A program made the translations under genes and the position numbers. From NCBI RefSeq assembly GCF_021390675.1, contig NZ_JAJEJV010000004.1:3038001-3102000 (forward strand): a DNA stretch of 64,000 bases, in the 5' to 3' direction. This document shows positions 16,195-25,994 of this stretch, piece by piece. This stretch comes from Dyella sp. 2HG41-7. Its GTDB lineage: Bacteria > Pseudomonadota > Gammaproteobacteria > Xanthomonadales > Rhodanobacteraceae. The notes under the pieces are model-generated. The model did not search any database. It was not told the origin of the DNA and worked only from the letters and a program-made list of their open reading frames with translations. Every line of letters starts with the position of its first letter. Positions within the stretch are counted from its first letter, which is position 1.

Positions 16195-16596
16195 TCAGCG
16201 CGCTGCGCTGTAATCCTGATACGACTTCTCTTCCACCAACTGCGAACCCAGCTTCAGATTGATTTCGCGTTTGACGGCTGCGCGCTCATCGTTCTTGAAA
16301 TACACCGAACGCGCCAGCTCGATAAATTCCGCGTCGAATGCCTGCACCTTTTCTTTAACGCGAATGTGATCTTCGATATCCCATAAGGCTTCGTTCACGG
16401 CAAGCAGGCGCGCGCGCTCCTTGCTGATATCCGTTTGCGACGCGTGATGATTGGCCCAGGTGGCATTGAGCAGATTGAGCTCGTTGTGCACATTGGCCAA
16501 TTTGGCCGGATCGGAAATCTGGCGCGCTTTGATCTCGAGTATCGTGATTTTGTCGATCAGCTCGCCAAAGGATACCGGTACTTGGATCAGGCTCAT
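16195..16596 (-). CDS. DUF6165 family protein, unknown function
   Basis: A 133-residue soluble, charged protein of a conserved uncharacterised family often found among LPS genes. It begins MSLIQVPVSFGELIDKITIL. It is largely helical with heptad-like spacing (KLANVHNELNLLNATW, RARLLAVNEALWDIEDHIRVKEK). There is no signal peptide, membrane segment or recognisable catalytic motif. It is the last gene of the comEC-to-lpxK minus-strand series, 45 nt after lpxK, and converges on the heptosyltransferase. Function unknown; envelope linkage is contextual only. Confidence 0.8.
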   Translation of the reverse strand: MSLIQVPVSFGELIDKITILEIKARQISDPAKLANVHNELNLLNATWANHHASQTDISKERARLLAVNEALWDIEDHIRVKEKVQAFDAEFIELARSVYFKNDERAAVKREINLKLGSQLVEEKSYQDYSAAR

Positions 16597-16641
16597 GAAA
16601 ACCTCGCAATCGGGGATGCCGGACGGGCCGGTAAACGACGC

Positions 16642-17643
16642 CTATGATAACGCCAATGACGGCGATTGCGCTTTGTCTTCCAGTCGCGCAAACAGCGCGT
16701 CGTAAAAATCGCTCGGTAATTCAGCCCTTATCGGCGCACTCCACCAATGCGGCTGAGCAAAGGCGCGGCACTTGACCGCGTCCTTGTCCGTCATCAGCAC
16801 GGGCAGATCGTCGCCGAAAACAAGGTCGTCGGGCGCAAAAGCGTGATGATCGGGAAAGGGGTGTGGAATCACGTCGAGACCTTGATCCACCAGGCTCGAA
16901 AAAAAGCGCTGTGGATTGCCGATAGCCGCGACCGCATGCACGCGCGTGCCGGCGAACGACGCAATCGATTGTTCGTGTCCGTCGGACAGCGCTTGCACCG
17001 TGCCACCTTGCAAGCGCATCGGTATCTCGGCATCGCGCGGAACGCCACCATTGCAAACGAGAAAATGCACTTTTTCCAAACGATCCAACGGTTCGCGCAA
17101 AGGCCCTGCCGGCAACAAGCGTGCATTGCCGAATCGACGTTCGCCGTCGATCACGCAAATCTCCACCGTTCGCGCGAGGCGGTAATGCTGCAGGCCGTCA
17201 TCCGCGATCACGACATTGCATCCCGCGTCCAGCAACAACTGCGCAGCAGCGGGACGGTCGCGCCCGACCGCTACCGGAACGCCACTCGCGCGAATCAGAC
17301 ACGGTTCGTCGCCGACTTGCGTCGGACTCGGCGACTCGCCAAGCAACATCGGTTCGCGCTGGCTGCCGCCATAGCCGCGACTCACGACGCCGGGCCGATA
17401 ACCCTGTTTGCGCAGCGCATCCACTAACGCCAATGTCAGAGGTGTTTTTCCCGTACCGCCCGCCGTGATGTTGCCGACCACGACGACGGGAGAAGGCAAT
17501 CGCACTGCGCGCAAATATCCGCCTCGATACAGCTCGCGACGAAACGCGATGGCGTATCCATAAAGCGCGGAGACCGGATAGCACCACCACGGTAGCCGTT
17601 TATCGCCATACCAACCAGCTTGGAGCGTGTCGGCCAAGCGCAT
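16642..17643 (-). CDS. lpxK: Tetraacyldisaccharide 4'-kinase LpxK
   Basis: LpxK adds the 4'-phosphate that completes lipid IVA at the inner membrane. The 333-residue protein shows the membrane-associated N-terminal helix, a Walker A of the family in VVVVGNITAGGTGKTPLTLALV, then GVVSRGYGG and the conserved VIADDGLQHYRLARTVEICVIDG with LLPAGPLREPL. The frame opens at a TTG at 17661, but the ATG at 17643, 4 nt after the msbA stop, fits the family better. Its position directly after msbA is the usual msbA-lpxK order. Confidence 0.95.
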   Translation of the reverse strand: MRLADTLQAGWYGDKRLPWWCYPVSALYGYAIAFRRELYRGGYLRAVRLPSPVVVVGNITAGGTGKTPLTLALVDALRKQGYRPGVVSRGYGGSQREPMLLGESPSPTQVGDEPCLIRASGVPVAVGRDRPAAAQLLLDAGCNVVIADDGLQHYRLARTVEICVIDGERRFGNARLLPAGPLREPLDRLEKVHFLVCNGGVPRDAEIPMRLQGGTVQALSDGHEQSIASFAGTRVHAVAAIGNPQRFFSSLVDQGLDVIPHPFPDHHAFAPDDLVFGDDLPVLMTDKDAVKCRAFAQPHWWSAPIRAELPSDFYDALFARLEDKAQSPSLALS

Positions 17644-17647
17644 CGCG

Positions 17648-19438
17648 TCAATCGACGACAATGGCGGCGGGACGTTCGTTGAACTGCATTCGATGCAAAA
17701 CAGCGTAGTGACCGCCGAGGGCGATCAGTTCGGCATGCGTACCGTGCTCGACGATCTTGCCTTGATCCATCACCGCAATCTGGTCGGCGTGTTCAATGGT
17801 GGACAGACGATGCGCGATCACCAACGTCGTGCGATCGCGCATCAGACGCAACAGCGCTTGTTGGATCAGGCGCTCGGATTCGGTGTCGAGCGCGCTCGTC
17901 GCTTCATCCAACACGAGAATCGGCGCGTTCTTGAGAATGGCGCGCGCGATGGCAATACGCTGGCGCTGACCGCCGGACAACATGTTGCCGCCCTCACCGA
18001 TCGGGCTGTGAATACCATTGGGCAGACGCTCAATAAATTCCATCGCATTGGCAGCCTCGGCGGCAGCGACGATTTGCTGTTCGCTTGACCCGGCCAATTC
18101 GCCATAGGCGATGTTTTCCGCCACCGTGCCATCGAACAACACCACGCTCTGCCCCACCCACGCGATCTGCCGGCGCAGCGACGACAACGTATAGGTTTCG
18201 TAGTCGGCGCCGTCGAGCAAGATGCGACCGCTGCTCGGTTCATTGAATCGCGGCAGCAAACTGACCAGGCTGCTTTTGCCGCTGCCGGAGCGCCCCACCA
18301 GCGCGGTGACGGTGCCGGCTGCGCAATGCAGATTCACGCCGGCCAACGCCTGAAAATCGTTCCGTGGATACACCAGGTGGACGTCTTCGAAACGCAAATC
18401 GCCGCGGGTGCGCGTGAGCTCTTTGGTGCCGTGATCCACTTCGGGCGGCATATCGATCACTTCAAACAGGTTTTCCGCCGCCGAAATACCCGTCTGGATA
18501 ATGGACTGCACATTCGTCAGCCGCTTGAGCGACGACAACATGCCGCCCATGGCGCCGATCACCGCAATGAACACGCCCGGCGAAATGCTGTCGATCACCG
18601 ACGGACGCGACGCCAGAAACACCACGCCGGCGAGTGCGAACGACGCGACGCTCTGCACCGTCGAGCCGGAGATGGCGCTCGTCACGACAATCTTGAGATT
18701 GAGCGAACGGGCACGCCCCGATACTTCCCGGAAACGCTCGCTGGCTTGCTTCTGGCCCGCGTAGATGCGCACCTCGCGGTGCCCCGACAACATTTCCTCT
18801 ACCGTGCCGGTGATCGATCCCATCATGCCCTGGATGCGCTGACTGATGACGCGATAGCGGCGACTCACCGCTGTGGCGATCAACACAATCGCTGGCACCA
18901 GCACCAGCAGCGCCGTCGTGAGATAAAGGCTTTGATACAGCATCACCAGAAACATAAAGACAACGGTCATGCCCTCCGTCACCGCCACCTTCAAGGCATC
19001 GGTCGAAGCGCCCGCGATCTGCTCGCTGGTGTAGGTAATGCGCGAAATCTGATGGCCCGAATGCTCTCGGCCGAAAAACGACGCCGGAAGACGAAGGTAC
19101 GCGGCGAACACATCACGCTGCATGGTTTGCACGACATTGCGCGCGACATAACCCATACCGTAGTTGCTGACGAAGATCGCCACGCCGCGCAACAGAAAAA
19201 TGCCGATGATCCAAATCGGCATCCAGTGAATGAGATAGGGATCCTTCTTCGTCAGAAGGTTGTCCATGATCGGCTGCAGCTCGCGCGTAAACAGCGCGAT
19301 ACCGCCGGCATCGACCGCGAAACCGATGATGGCGACCAGCAATACCGGCCAGTAACGCGCCGAGTAACCCAGCAGCCGCTTATAAAGCTTGCGGCTTTCC
19401 GCGTCCCACAGCGACACCTTCTTTTTGCCGCCGCTCAT
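17648..19438 (-). CDS. msbA: Lipid A export ATP-binding/permease MsbA
   Basis: A half-size ABC exporter of 596 residues that flips core-lipid A across the inner membrane. Six helices fill residues 1-330. The nucleotide-binding domain follows with Walker A LVGRSGSGKSSLVSLL, the Q-loop region, signature NMLSGGQRQRIAIARAI, Walker B PILVLDEATSALD and switch VIAHRLSTIEHAD. It starts 4 nt inside exbD (ATGA overlap) and is followed by lpxK, so transport and lipid A synthesis are cotranscribed. Confidence 0.96.
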   Translation of the reverse strand: MSGGKKKVSLWDAESRKLYKRLLGYSARYWPVLLVAIIGFAVDAGGIALFTRELQPIMDNLLTKKDPYLIHWMPIWIIGIFLLRGVAIFVSNYGMGYVARNVVQTMQRDVFAAYLRLPASFFGREHSGHQISRITYTSEQIAGASTDALKVAVTEGMTVVFMFLVMLYQSLYLTTALLVLVPAIVLIATAVSRRYRVISQRIQGMMGSITGTVEEMLSGHREVRIYAGQKQASERFREVSGRARSLNLKIVVTSAISGSTVQSVASFALAGVVFLASRPSVIDSISPGVFIAVIGAMGGMLSSLKRLTNVQSIIQTGISAAENLFEVIDMPPEVDHGTKELTRTRGDLRFEDVHLVYPRNDFQALAGVNLHCAAGTVTALVGRSGSGKSSLVSLLPRFNEPSSGRILLDGADYETYTLSSLRRQIAWVGQSVVLFDGTVAENIAYGELAGSSEQQIVAAAEAANAMEFIERLPNGIHSPIGEGGNMLSGGQRQRIAIARAILKNAPILVLDEATSALDTESERLIQQALLRLMRDRTTLVIAHRLSTIEHADQIAVMDQGKIVEHGTHAELIALGGHYAVLHRMQFNERPAAIVVD

Positions 19439-19866
19439 TTGCCGGCTTCCGCCTGCGTCGGCGTCGTAGCGATGGACAAATGGGTAAAGCCGAGCTGGCC
19501 CAGCGCGTCCATGGCCATCACCACATTTTGGTGAGCGGTCATGGCGTCGGCGCGAATGGTGACGGTTTGATTGCGATCGTCGCCGGCAACGCGCGCAATC
19601 GCGTCTTTCAACGACGCCACGCCCGTGCCGAGCACTTCATCGCTGCCGACATAGAAATGACCGTCGCGGTCCACCATCACGGTGATGGCGGGTTGCTGCA
19701 TATCCCGATCTTCCGCGCTGGCTTGCGGAAGATTCACCTTCAAACGCGAGTGCTGCACGAACGTGGTGGTGAGCACGAAGAACATCAGCAAGGTCAGCAG
19801 CACGTCGATCAACGACACCACGTTGATTTCGAAATCGTCGCTACGGCGGTCGTTACCGATACGCAT
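19435..19866 (-). CDS. exbD: ExbD/TolR-family biopolymer transport protein
   Basis: A 143-residue protein with one N-terminal transmembrane helix (VVSLIDVLLTLLMFFVLTTTFV) that carries the conserved proton-path aspartate in SLIDVLLT. A periplasmic domain follows, ending in LSIATTPTQ. ExbD pairs with ExbB to couple proton-motive force to energy transducers. It is sandwiched between exbB (3-nt gap) and msbA (4-nt overlap), a xanthomonad-type arrangement. The partner TonB-like protein is not in the window. Confidence 0.92.
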   Translation of the reverse strand: MRIGNDRRSDDFEINVVSLIDVLLTLLMFFVLTTTFVQHSRLKVNLPQASAEDRDMQQPAITVMVDRDGHFYVGSDEVLGTGVASLKDAIARVAGDDRNQTVTIRADAMTAHQNVVMAMDALGQLGFTHLSIATTPTQAEAGK

Positions 19867-19869
19867 GAT

Positions 19870-20547
19870 TTAAATCGATGCCTTGTCGCTGGTGGCGCTG
19901 GCCGCCGCGCGACGCGGACGCGGCGTCGCCGCCGGGGCGGACAGCGTGAGATCGTCGAGCAGCAGCGTCGCCTGCTTTTCCATCTCCACGCAATAACCTT
20001 CCACCTTCGAACGGAAATAGCGATGCAGCACGTACGCAGGGATAGCCACGGTCAAACCGGCCGCGGTGCAGATCAGCGCTTCGCCGATACCGCCCGCCAT
20101 TTTGGTGGGATCGGCCATGCCGCCCACCATTACCTGCATAAACATGCGGATCAAACCGATCACGGTACCGAACAAGCCGAGCAACGGACCGATCAATGCA
20201 ATGGTGCCGAGCGTATTGAGATAACGCTCCATGCGATGCACGACGTGACGCCCGGTATCTTCGATGCGCTCCTTGATGAGTTCGCGCGAGTGCTTACGCA
20301 CCGCCAGCGCGGCCGCCAGCAATTCGCCCAAGGGCGAACCGTTGGAAAGTTTTTCCAGATGCTCCGGATCGAGTTGATCGGAACGCGCCCATTCGCGCAC
20401 TTCCTGCGCCAATCCGGGCGGCAATACGGAACGGCGTCGCAAGGTCCACCAGCGTTCCAACACGATCGCCAGAGCTACCGCCGAGCAGATTAGGATGGGC
20501 GCCATCGCCCAACCACCAGCCATCAGAATCTGACCCAAATCACCCAC
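19870..20547 (-). CDS. exbB: MotA/TolQ/ExbB proton channel family protein
   Basis: A 225-residue protein with three membrane segments (about residues 12-30, 115-140 and 155-180). It has the family core GTIALIGPLLGLFGTVIGLIRMF and GGIGEALICTAAGLTVAIPAYV. It forms the stator channel with ExbD. The start ATG at 20547 is the first gene after the broken comEC on the same strand, with 80 nt between them. It probably drives the exbB-exbD-msbA-lpxK transcription unit. Confidence 0.92.
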   Translation of the reverse strand: MGDLGQILMAGGWAMAPILICSAVALAIVLERWWTLRRRSVLPPGLAQEVREWARSDQLDPEHLEKLSNGSPLGELLAAALAVRKHSRELIKERIEDTGRHVVHRMERYLNTLGTIALIGPLLGLFGTVIGLIRMFMQVMVGGMADPTKMAGGIGEALICTAAGLTVAIPAYVLHRYFRSKVEGYCVEMEKQATLLLDDLTLSAPAATPRPRRAAASATSDKASI

Positions 20548-20627
20548 GAAAAACTCCCGGCCTTACCGACTGCGGAAGCAGCCATCATAGCAGCGTCGCC
20601 AGGGCGTACCGTGCTGGCAGTGGCAAT

Positions 20628-22973
20628 TCACTCCCGCCAGTAACGCCGCTCCAGCAGGCGCCAACGCGCCGCCACATAGGTGGGAGCGTCGGCCGGGAAT
20701 TCAATCTGAACGGCGCCATCGACGGCGGTGTTGAATACCATGACGCCCGCAGCGGCATAACGCGCCATAACCTCCGGCCGAGGGTGGCCGAAACGATTTC
20801 GCCAGCCCGCCGACACTACGGCGAAAGCCGGTTTCACGGCTGCAATAAAATCCGCACTCGACGAACTCGCGCTGCCGTGATGAGGCACTTGCAGCACCGG
20901 CCGTGGCCCCGATCCCAACGCCGCGGAGACAACCGGTTCGGTATCCATGGCGATGTCACCCGTCAGCAACAGTCGGCCTGCAAGCCCTTCGATCAGCAGA
21001 ACGCAGGAATGATCGTTCGCCGATGCATGCGAGACCGTCGCGGCAGGATTCAACACGCGAAAACGTACGCCATCCCATTCCCACTACTGCCCCGCGACGC
21101 ACGGCTTCATCGCAATCGGCATGCGATCGGGCTCGCCCGCGTAGCGAAGCGCTGCTGGAAATGCCGTAGCAACAGCGGGCGCGCCGCCGGCGTGATCGTT
21201 GTCGGCATGACTGATCATCAACGTATCCAGCCGTTCGATCCCCAGCGCATGCAGCGAAGGCACGACAACCGCCGATCCCAAATCGAAGTCGGAGGGATAG
21301 CGCGCACCTGCGTCGTAAACCAACGCATGGTCGCGCGTGCGCACGACGATCGAAAGTCCCTGCCCCACATCGAGCACCCACGCCTGAAAAGCGCCCTGCG
21401 CAGGTTGCTGGCGCACTGGATATAACAGCGGAAAAAACAACAACGCGCCGAGCGCTCGCAATGGCACGCCGCGCGGCATAAACAACCACAGCGCGCCAAG
21501 CAAGGCCAGCAGCAGCGCCCATGGTTTTATCGCGGGCAAAAACCAATGTGCGCCCGGCCACGTGGCCGTCTGTTCAAGCAACCACCACTGCGCGTGCGTC
21601 AGACGCGCTGCAAGCCACAAAGGCGGCGTCGCGAACGGAGGGCACACCATCAGCAAAAGCATGCCGAACAGTGCACAAGGCACGATGATGAAACTGATCA
21701 CGGGAACGGCAACCAGATTGGACAACGCGCCTACTAACGACGCCTCGCCAAAAAACCAAAGCGTTAGCGGCAGCAATGAAACCGTCATCACCAATTGCCC
21801 TAACGTTAGCTCGCGCATAAACGCTCGAAAACCGTGTCCTTTCGCATCTATGCATAGAATTAAAAAAGAAACACCGACAAACGACAGCCAAAACCCGGCT
21901 TCCAGTACCGCTACGGGATCCACTGCTAGGATCGTCAAGAGCGCGACGGCGAGCATATGACCGGAACTAATCGCACGCCGACCGCCACGTCCCCACGCAA
22001 CAACGGCGATCATCAATACCGAGCGCACCGTCGGCATGGCGAAACCGGCGAGCGCGGCGTAGAGGAATGCCGCGACCAGCGCGGACACCGCTTGCGCTTG
22101 CGCGCGCGGACAACGCATCGCCAACGTCGGCCAAAACCAAAACGCGGCGTAACAAAACCACACGCCGAAGATTGCTGCTACACCGACATGAAAACCGGAA
22201 ATGGCGATCAGATGCGAAATACCATTTGCGCGCGCGACGTCCCAGTCATGCGCATCCAACTCGCGCGTATCGCCAACGGTAAAAGCACGCAACAACGCAG
22301 CATCGTGCGGATCGTGAACGCGCGTCTGAATACCTTCGGCGAGCGACGCGCGAAATCGATCCAGGCACCACGCTGCCGTACTTTGGCGCTGATTGGACGG
22401 ATCGTCGCGCACGTAACCCACTGCGTCGATGCCGCGCGCGAGCGCACTGCGTTCGCCGTCCGCGCCGCCAGGATTTACGGCTCCGCGAGGCCTGCGCAAA
22501 CGCAACACCAGTTGCCAACGCGAACAAGGTTCAGGCTCCGCAATAGGCTTGCCGTACCAACTGATGCGCGCCGTTCCTTGCCAGGGTGTCGCCTGACCAT
22601 CGCGCGCCAATCGCTCGATGCGAAACAACACGCTGGTCGCATCGGCCTTGGTCTGTGCAAGACCCACGATTCGACCGACGACTTGAAAATCCTCGCCCTC
22701 CCAGGCTTTCGGTAAACGCGACTCCATCGCCACGTCACCTCGAATCGCCGCCCAGGCGACGCCGATCAACAGCAGCGCTACCCAACGCGCACACGGCACA
22801 TACCACGCAAGTAACAACGCAAACGCGGCCAACGTCGCCATCGCGATGGGTGTAGGCAGCACAGGAAGCCATTGCACCGCCGATACGCCAGCCAGCAACG
22901 CCAACGCCATAGCCGTGAGGCTCGGCCATTTCGATACGCGTCGTGCATTCCGCTCGATTCCGTTCGTCATCAA
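20628..22973 (-). pseudogene. comEC: comEC/rec2 DNA uptake channel, split by one in-frame amber stop
   Basis: ComEC is the inner-membrane channel for DNA uptake in natural competence. The frame spans 782 codons, normal for the family, but codon 630 (21086-21084) is TAG. The first part (22973-21084, 629 residues) has the DUF4131 region, the polytopic Competence domain (ISGFHVGVAAIF) and the start of the MBL domain with MISHADNDHAGG. The second part continues in the same frame (WEWDGVRFRVLNPAATVSHA) and includes the MBL motif VPHHGSASSSS and the normal C-terminus. No other lesion is seen, so this is a single-base nonsense change (e.g. CAG to TAG), readthrough or a sequence error. The truncated product would lack half of the MBL domain. 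Confidence 0.9.
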
Positions 22974-23065
22974 GCGAAACTAACGCAGGCGGCTCGCCAA
23001 GCTTGTAGGGACCAAGCTTGGCGCTTTGCGGGAAACGCGCCGGGAAAACGAACGGGTTCGGCGAA

Positions 23066-23773
23066 TCAGGTTTTTTCGCGCAACTCGCCGTTGTGCAGTT
23101 CCAGCGTGCGATCCATACGCGCCGCAAGACGAGTGTCGTGCGTGACCAGGATGAAGCTCGTGCCGATCTCGCGATTCAGCTCTAGCATCAACGCGTAGAC
23201 CTGCGCCGCATTGTCTTCATCCAGATTGCCGGTCGGTTCGTCGCCCAACACACAGGAAGGCCGCGTCACCAACGCACGCGCTACGGCGCAGCGCTGCCGT
23301 TCGCCACCGGAAAGCTCGGCGGGCTTGTGCTCAAGGCGCTGGCCAAGGCCCACGCGCTCCAACAACGCCTTTGCCTGCTTCTGCGCCTCGGGAATGGCCG
23401 TGCCGCGAATCAGCAAGGGCATGCACACGTTTTCGAGCGCCGTGAATTCCGGCAGCAAATGGTGGAATTGATAGATGAAACCCAACGAACGGTTGCGCAC
23501 CCGGCCACGTTGGGCATCGGGCAGCTTGGAAAGCATTTGACCTTCCACTTCTACCTCGCCACTGGTGAGCGTGTCGAGACCGCCGATGATATGCAGCAAC
23601 GTGCTTTTGCCGGAACCGGACGCGCCGACGATGGACATCGTTTCGCCGCGCTTGAGGGTAAAGCTCACATCCGACAGCACCTTGGTGCGCAGATCGCCTT
23701 CCTCGTAAGTCTTGGCGATATGGCTTGCGCGCAGCACGACATCGGATTGCGGTTTCGTCATCGGCTTATTCAT
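23066..23773 (-). CDS. lolD: Lipoprotein-releasing system ATPase LolD
   Basis: LolD powers release of outer-membrane lipoproteins to LolA. About 235 residues: Walker [19 protein letters not shown]-loop [21 protein letters not shown], the signature [15 protein letters not shown], Walker [16 protein letters not shown], switch LVTHDTRLA. Candidate ATGs are 23773 (8 nt inside lolC) and 23761. A longer open frame to 23833 lies inside lolC and is unlikely. It is the distal gene of the sdh-to-lol minus-strand series. Confidence 0.95.
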   Translation of the reverse strand: MNKPMTKPQSDVVLRASHIAKTYEEGDLRTKVLSDVSFTLKRGETMSIVGASGSGKSTLLHIIGGLDTLTSGEVEVEGQMLSKLPDAQRGRVRNRSLGFIYQFHHLLPEFTALENVCMPLLIRGTAIPEAQKQAKALLERVGLGQRLEHKPAELSGGERQRCAVARALVTRPSCVLGDEPTGNLDEDNAAQVYALMLELNREIGTSFILVTHDTRLAARMDRTLELHNGELREKT

Positions 23774-25010
23774 AGCGCAGCGCCTGTGCGGGTTGAGTAC
23801 GCGAGGCGCGCCATGCGGGATAGAGCGTCGCAAGCAAGGAGAACAGGAAGGTGGTCAACGACACCCACATCACGTCGTGCCAATCGAGCCTGCTGGGCAC
23901 TTCGCTGATGTAATAAACGTCCGGCGACAGGAACGTAATGCCGGTGATGTGCTCGATCCATTTGACGATGACCGGCAGCTGCCACGACAGCAGCGAACCC
24001 AGGCCCACGCCAAAACCGATGCCGACAAAACCCACCAATACGCCTTGCACCATAAACATGCCCATGATGCTGCGTGGCGTCGAACCCAAAGTGCGCAAAA
24101 TCGCGATATCGGCTTGTTTGTCGGTGACCAGCATCATCAGCATCGACACCAGATTGATTACCGCCACCAGGATGATCAACGAGAGAATGATGAACATCAC
24201 ATGCTTCTCCATCGAAATCGCGGAGAAGAAGTTGGCATGACTGTCCATCCAGGTCGTCACTTCGTAAATCTGACCCAACGTATTGGCCAGGTCTTTCGCG
24301 ACCGGTCTGGCGTTGTACAAATCGTCCAACTTTAATCGTATGCCTGTCGGACCGTCGATGCTTTTCAGCTTTTCGGCATCGGCGATGTTGATCAGACCAA
24401 GGCCGGAGTCGAATTCCTCCATGCCCATTTCGAAGATGCCGCTGACGCGAAAACCGCGAAGGCGCGGCACCGATCCCATCGGCGTGGCACGCAGTTCGGG
24501 CACGATCACCGTCACTTTGTCGCCGACATTTACGCCAAGCTGCAGCGCGAGATCTTTACCGAGAACGATGTTCCAACTGTCGGGCGTCAGCGAATCGAAC
24601 GACCCTGCAATCATGTGCTTGTTGATGTCCGAAACGTTCGGTTCCTGCGCCGTGTCGATGCCACGCACCATCGCGCCGCTTGATCGCTGCCCTTGCATAA
24701 AGGACTGAATCTCCACGTACGGCGCAGCGCCTTTCACGTGCGGATTCGCCTTGACCTGCTGCATGGCGAACTGCCAGTTCTGCACCGACTCGCCCGAAAT
24801 GGCTGAAACAGTGGAGTCGGAAATCGCGCCCAGAATGCGTGAACGGAGCTGATAGTCGAAACCGTTCATCACCGACATCACCGTGATCAATGCCATCACG
24901 CTGATGGTGATGCACACAATGGACACGGTCGAAATAAAGGAGATGAACTGGTTGCGCCGTTTGGCGCGCGTATAGCGCAGGCCTACGTAAAGCTCAAGCG
25001 GTCGGAACAT
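23766..25010 (-). CDS. lolC: Lipoprotein-releasing ABC transporter permease LolC/LolE family
   Basis: A 414-residue permease with one N-terminal helix ([22 protein letters not shown]), a large periplasmic MacB-like domain (about residues 45-260) and three C-terminal helices ([62 protein letters not shown]). The ending [16 protein letters not shown] is characteristic. Only one permease gene accompanies lolD, so it may work as a homodimer (LolF-like) unless lolE lies elsewhere. It is separated from cptA by 127 nt. Confidence 0.93.
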   Translation of the reverse strand: MFRPLELYVGLRYTRAKRRNQFISFISTVSIVCITISVMALITVMSVMNGFDYQLRSRILGAISDSTVSAISGESVQNWQFAMQQVKANPHVKGAAPYVEIQSFMQGQRSSGAMVRGIDTAQEPNVSDINKHMIAGSFDSLTPDSWNIVLGKDLALQLGVNVGDKVTVIVPELRATPMGSVPRLRGFRVSGIFEMGMEEFDSGLGLINIADAEKLKSIDGPTGIRLKLDDLYNARPVAKDLANTLGQIYEVTTWMDSHANFFSAISMEKHVMFIILSLIILVAVINLVSMLMMLVTDKQADIAILRTLGSTPRSIMGMFMVQGVLVGFVGIGFGVGLGSLLSWQLPVIVKWIEHITGITFLSPDVYYISEVPSRLDWHDVMWVSLTTFLFSLLATLYPAWRASRTQPAQALRYE

Positions 25011-25137
25011 GGAGGATTCGCTAATGGATTCGGGTGACAGGCCGCCCGGATGCCCGATGATCGCCGATCATCACGGCCTGATTGGACCACGCTGCGCGCG
25101 CAGAGTGCCCGAAGCCGGGCATGGGGGCAACCCGCGC

Positions 25138-25569
25138 CTAACTGTCGCCGCCCTCGGCAGCCCTTAGAACGGCCAGACGCATGCGCAGGCGCCGGCGGGT
25201 ATCCGGATCGGCGTTATCGGGCATCAGCCAAAGTGTGAGCTTGCCGTAACGGCTGCTGATCAAGCGAAGCAGCGCCACCTGACGGAAGATCCGAAACGAT
25301 TTCAATACGGCCGCATCATCGGCGCCATCCAGTCCGCGTACCGACCAGCCGGATTGACTCGCCCAGCCGACGGCGTAAATGGGAATCCGCAGGCGGCGAA
25401 TGGCATGCGCGCACGCAAGAAAAGTTGCTGCGATAGCGATTGCGCGCAGCAAAATCGGAATGCCTGATACGGCTACCGCCAATGCCGCGATGCAAGCGAC
25501 GAACACGAACAGGCAGGCGGCCCAGCGCGAAGGCCGATATTCAAAGCCGATGGCGGGCGCGGATGTCAT
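25138..25569 (-). CDS. CptA/YgfX-like membrane protein partner of SdhE
   Basis: A 143-residue protein with two adjacent transmembrane helices (about residues 17-54: AACLFVFVACIAALAVAVSG and PILLRAIAIAATFLAC) and a basic soluble C-terminal domain (LTLWLMPDNADPDTRRRLRMRL). The topology and its overlap with sdhE (29 nt) match YgfX/CptA, the small membrane protein encoded with sdhE in Enterobacteria. There it was described as a toxin-like or SdhE-interacting protein. Sequence similarity within the family is low, so the call leans on position and topology. Confidence 0.7.
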   Translation of the reverse strand: MTSAPAIGFEYRPSRWAACLFVFVACIAALAVAVSGIPILLRAIAIAATFLACAHAIRRLRIPIYAVGWASQSGWSVRGLDGADDAAVLKSFRIFRQVALLRLISSRYGKLTLWLMPDNADPDTRRRLRMRLAVLRAAEGGDS

Positions 25570-25789
25570 CGATGATCGCCTGCCAATCGGCGCGCGGTGG
25601 CTTGGCGTGGCCCATCACCCAATCCCACAGGTCCGGGTCCTGCACATCGAGCAGTTCGTCGAAGGCCTGTTGTTGGGCTTCGTTCGCCGAGGGAAAAGAG
25701 GTTTCCAGCCAGCCGCCGAACAACGCATCCAGCTCGCGGGTACCGCGGCGCGTGCGCCATTGAAGGCGTTTGATGCGAGAAGCGTCCAT
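25541..25789 (-). CDS. sdhE: FAD assembly factor SdhE
   Basis: An 82-residue protein that promotes covalent flavinylation of SdhA. From the ATG at 25789 it reads MDASRIKRLQWRTRRGTREL, containing the hallmark RGxxE motif, followed by the acidic helix WLETSFPSANEAQQQAFDEL and DPDLWDWVMG. A longer frame to 25903 reads into a palindromic repeat (residues SPQSSPRRGEE) and is not genuine. It lies downstream of sdhCDAB on the same strand, separated by the repeat, so assembly factor and enzyme are likely co-expressed. Confidence 0.93.
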   Translation of the reverse strand: MDASRIKRLQWRTRRGTRELDALFGGWLETSFPSANEAQQQAFDELLDVQDPDLWDWVMGHAKPPRADWQAIIDDIRARHRL

Positions 25790-25820
25790 TGAATAAAACG
25801 CGCGAAGCGCCTCCTTTGCT

Positions 25821-25987
25821 TCCTCTCCCCTCCGGGGAGAGGATTGAGGTGAGGGGTTGGAGCTTGCCTTGAGATTGAATCGAAGCGCGCTTCGAATCAT
25901 CAACGACGCTAGGTTGGCCCCTCACCCTGCCCTCTCCCCGGAGGGGAGAGGGAAACGTGGGAATGTTCTCCCCGGAAGGGAGAGGGA
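25821..25987. repeat. Paired palindromic intergenic repeat, copy 1 (sdhB-sdhE)
   Basis: The left half is a palindrome around CTCTCCCCTCCGGGGAGAG followed by TTGAGGTGAGGGG. The right half is the mirror image, CCCCTCACC then a palindrome around CTCTCCCCGGAGGGGAGAG, with an extra third palindrome at 25966-25985. The head-to-head arrangement with a variable core is shared with three other copies in the window (43.5, 56.9 and 63.0 kb). It fills the 205-nt sdhB-sdhE gap and resembles REP/BIME-type elements. Confidence 0.85.
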
Positions 25988-25994
25988 AAACGGG

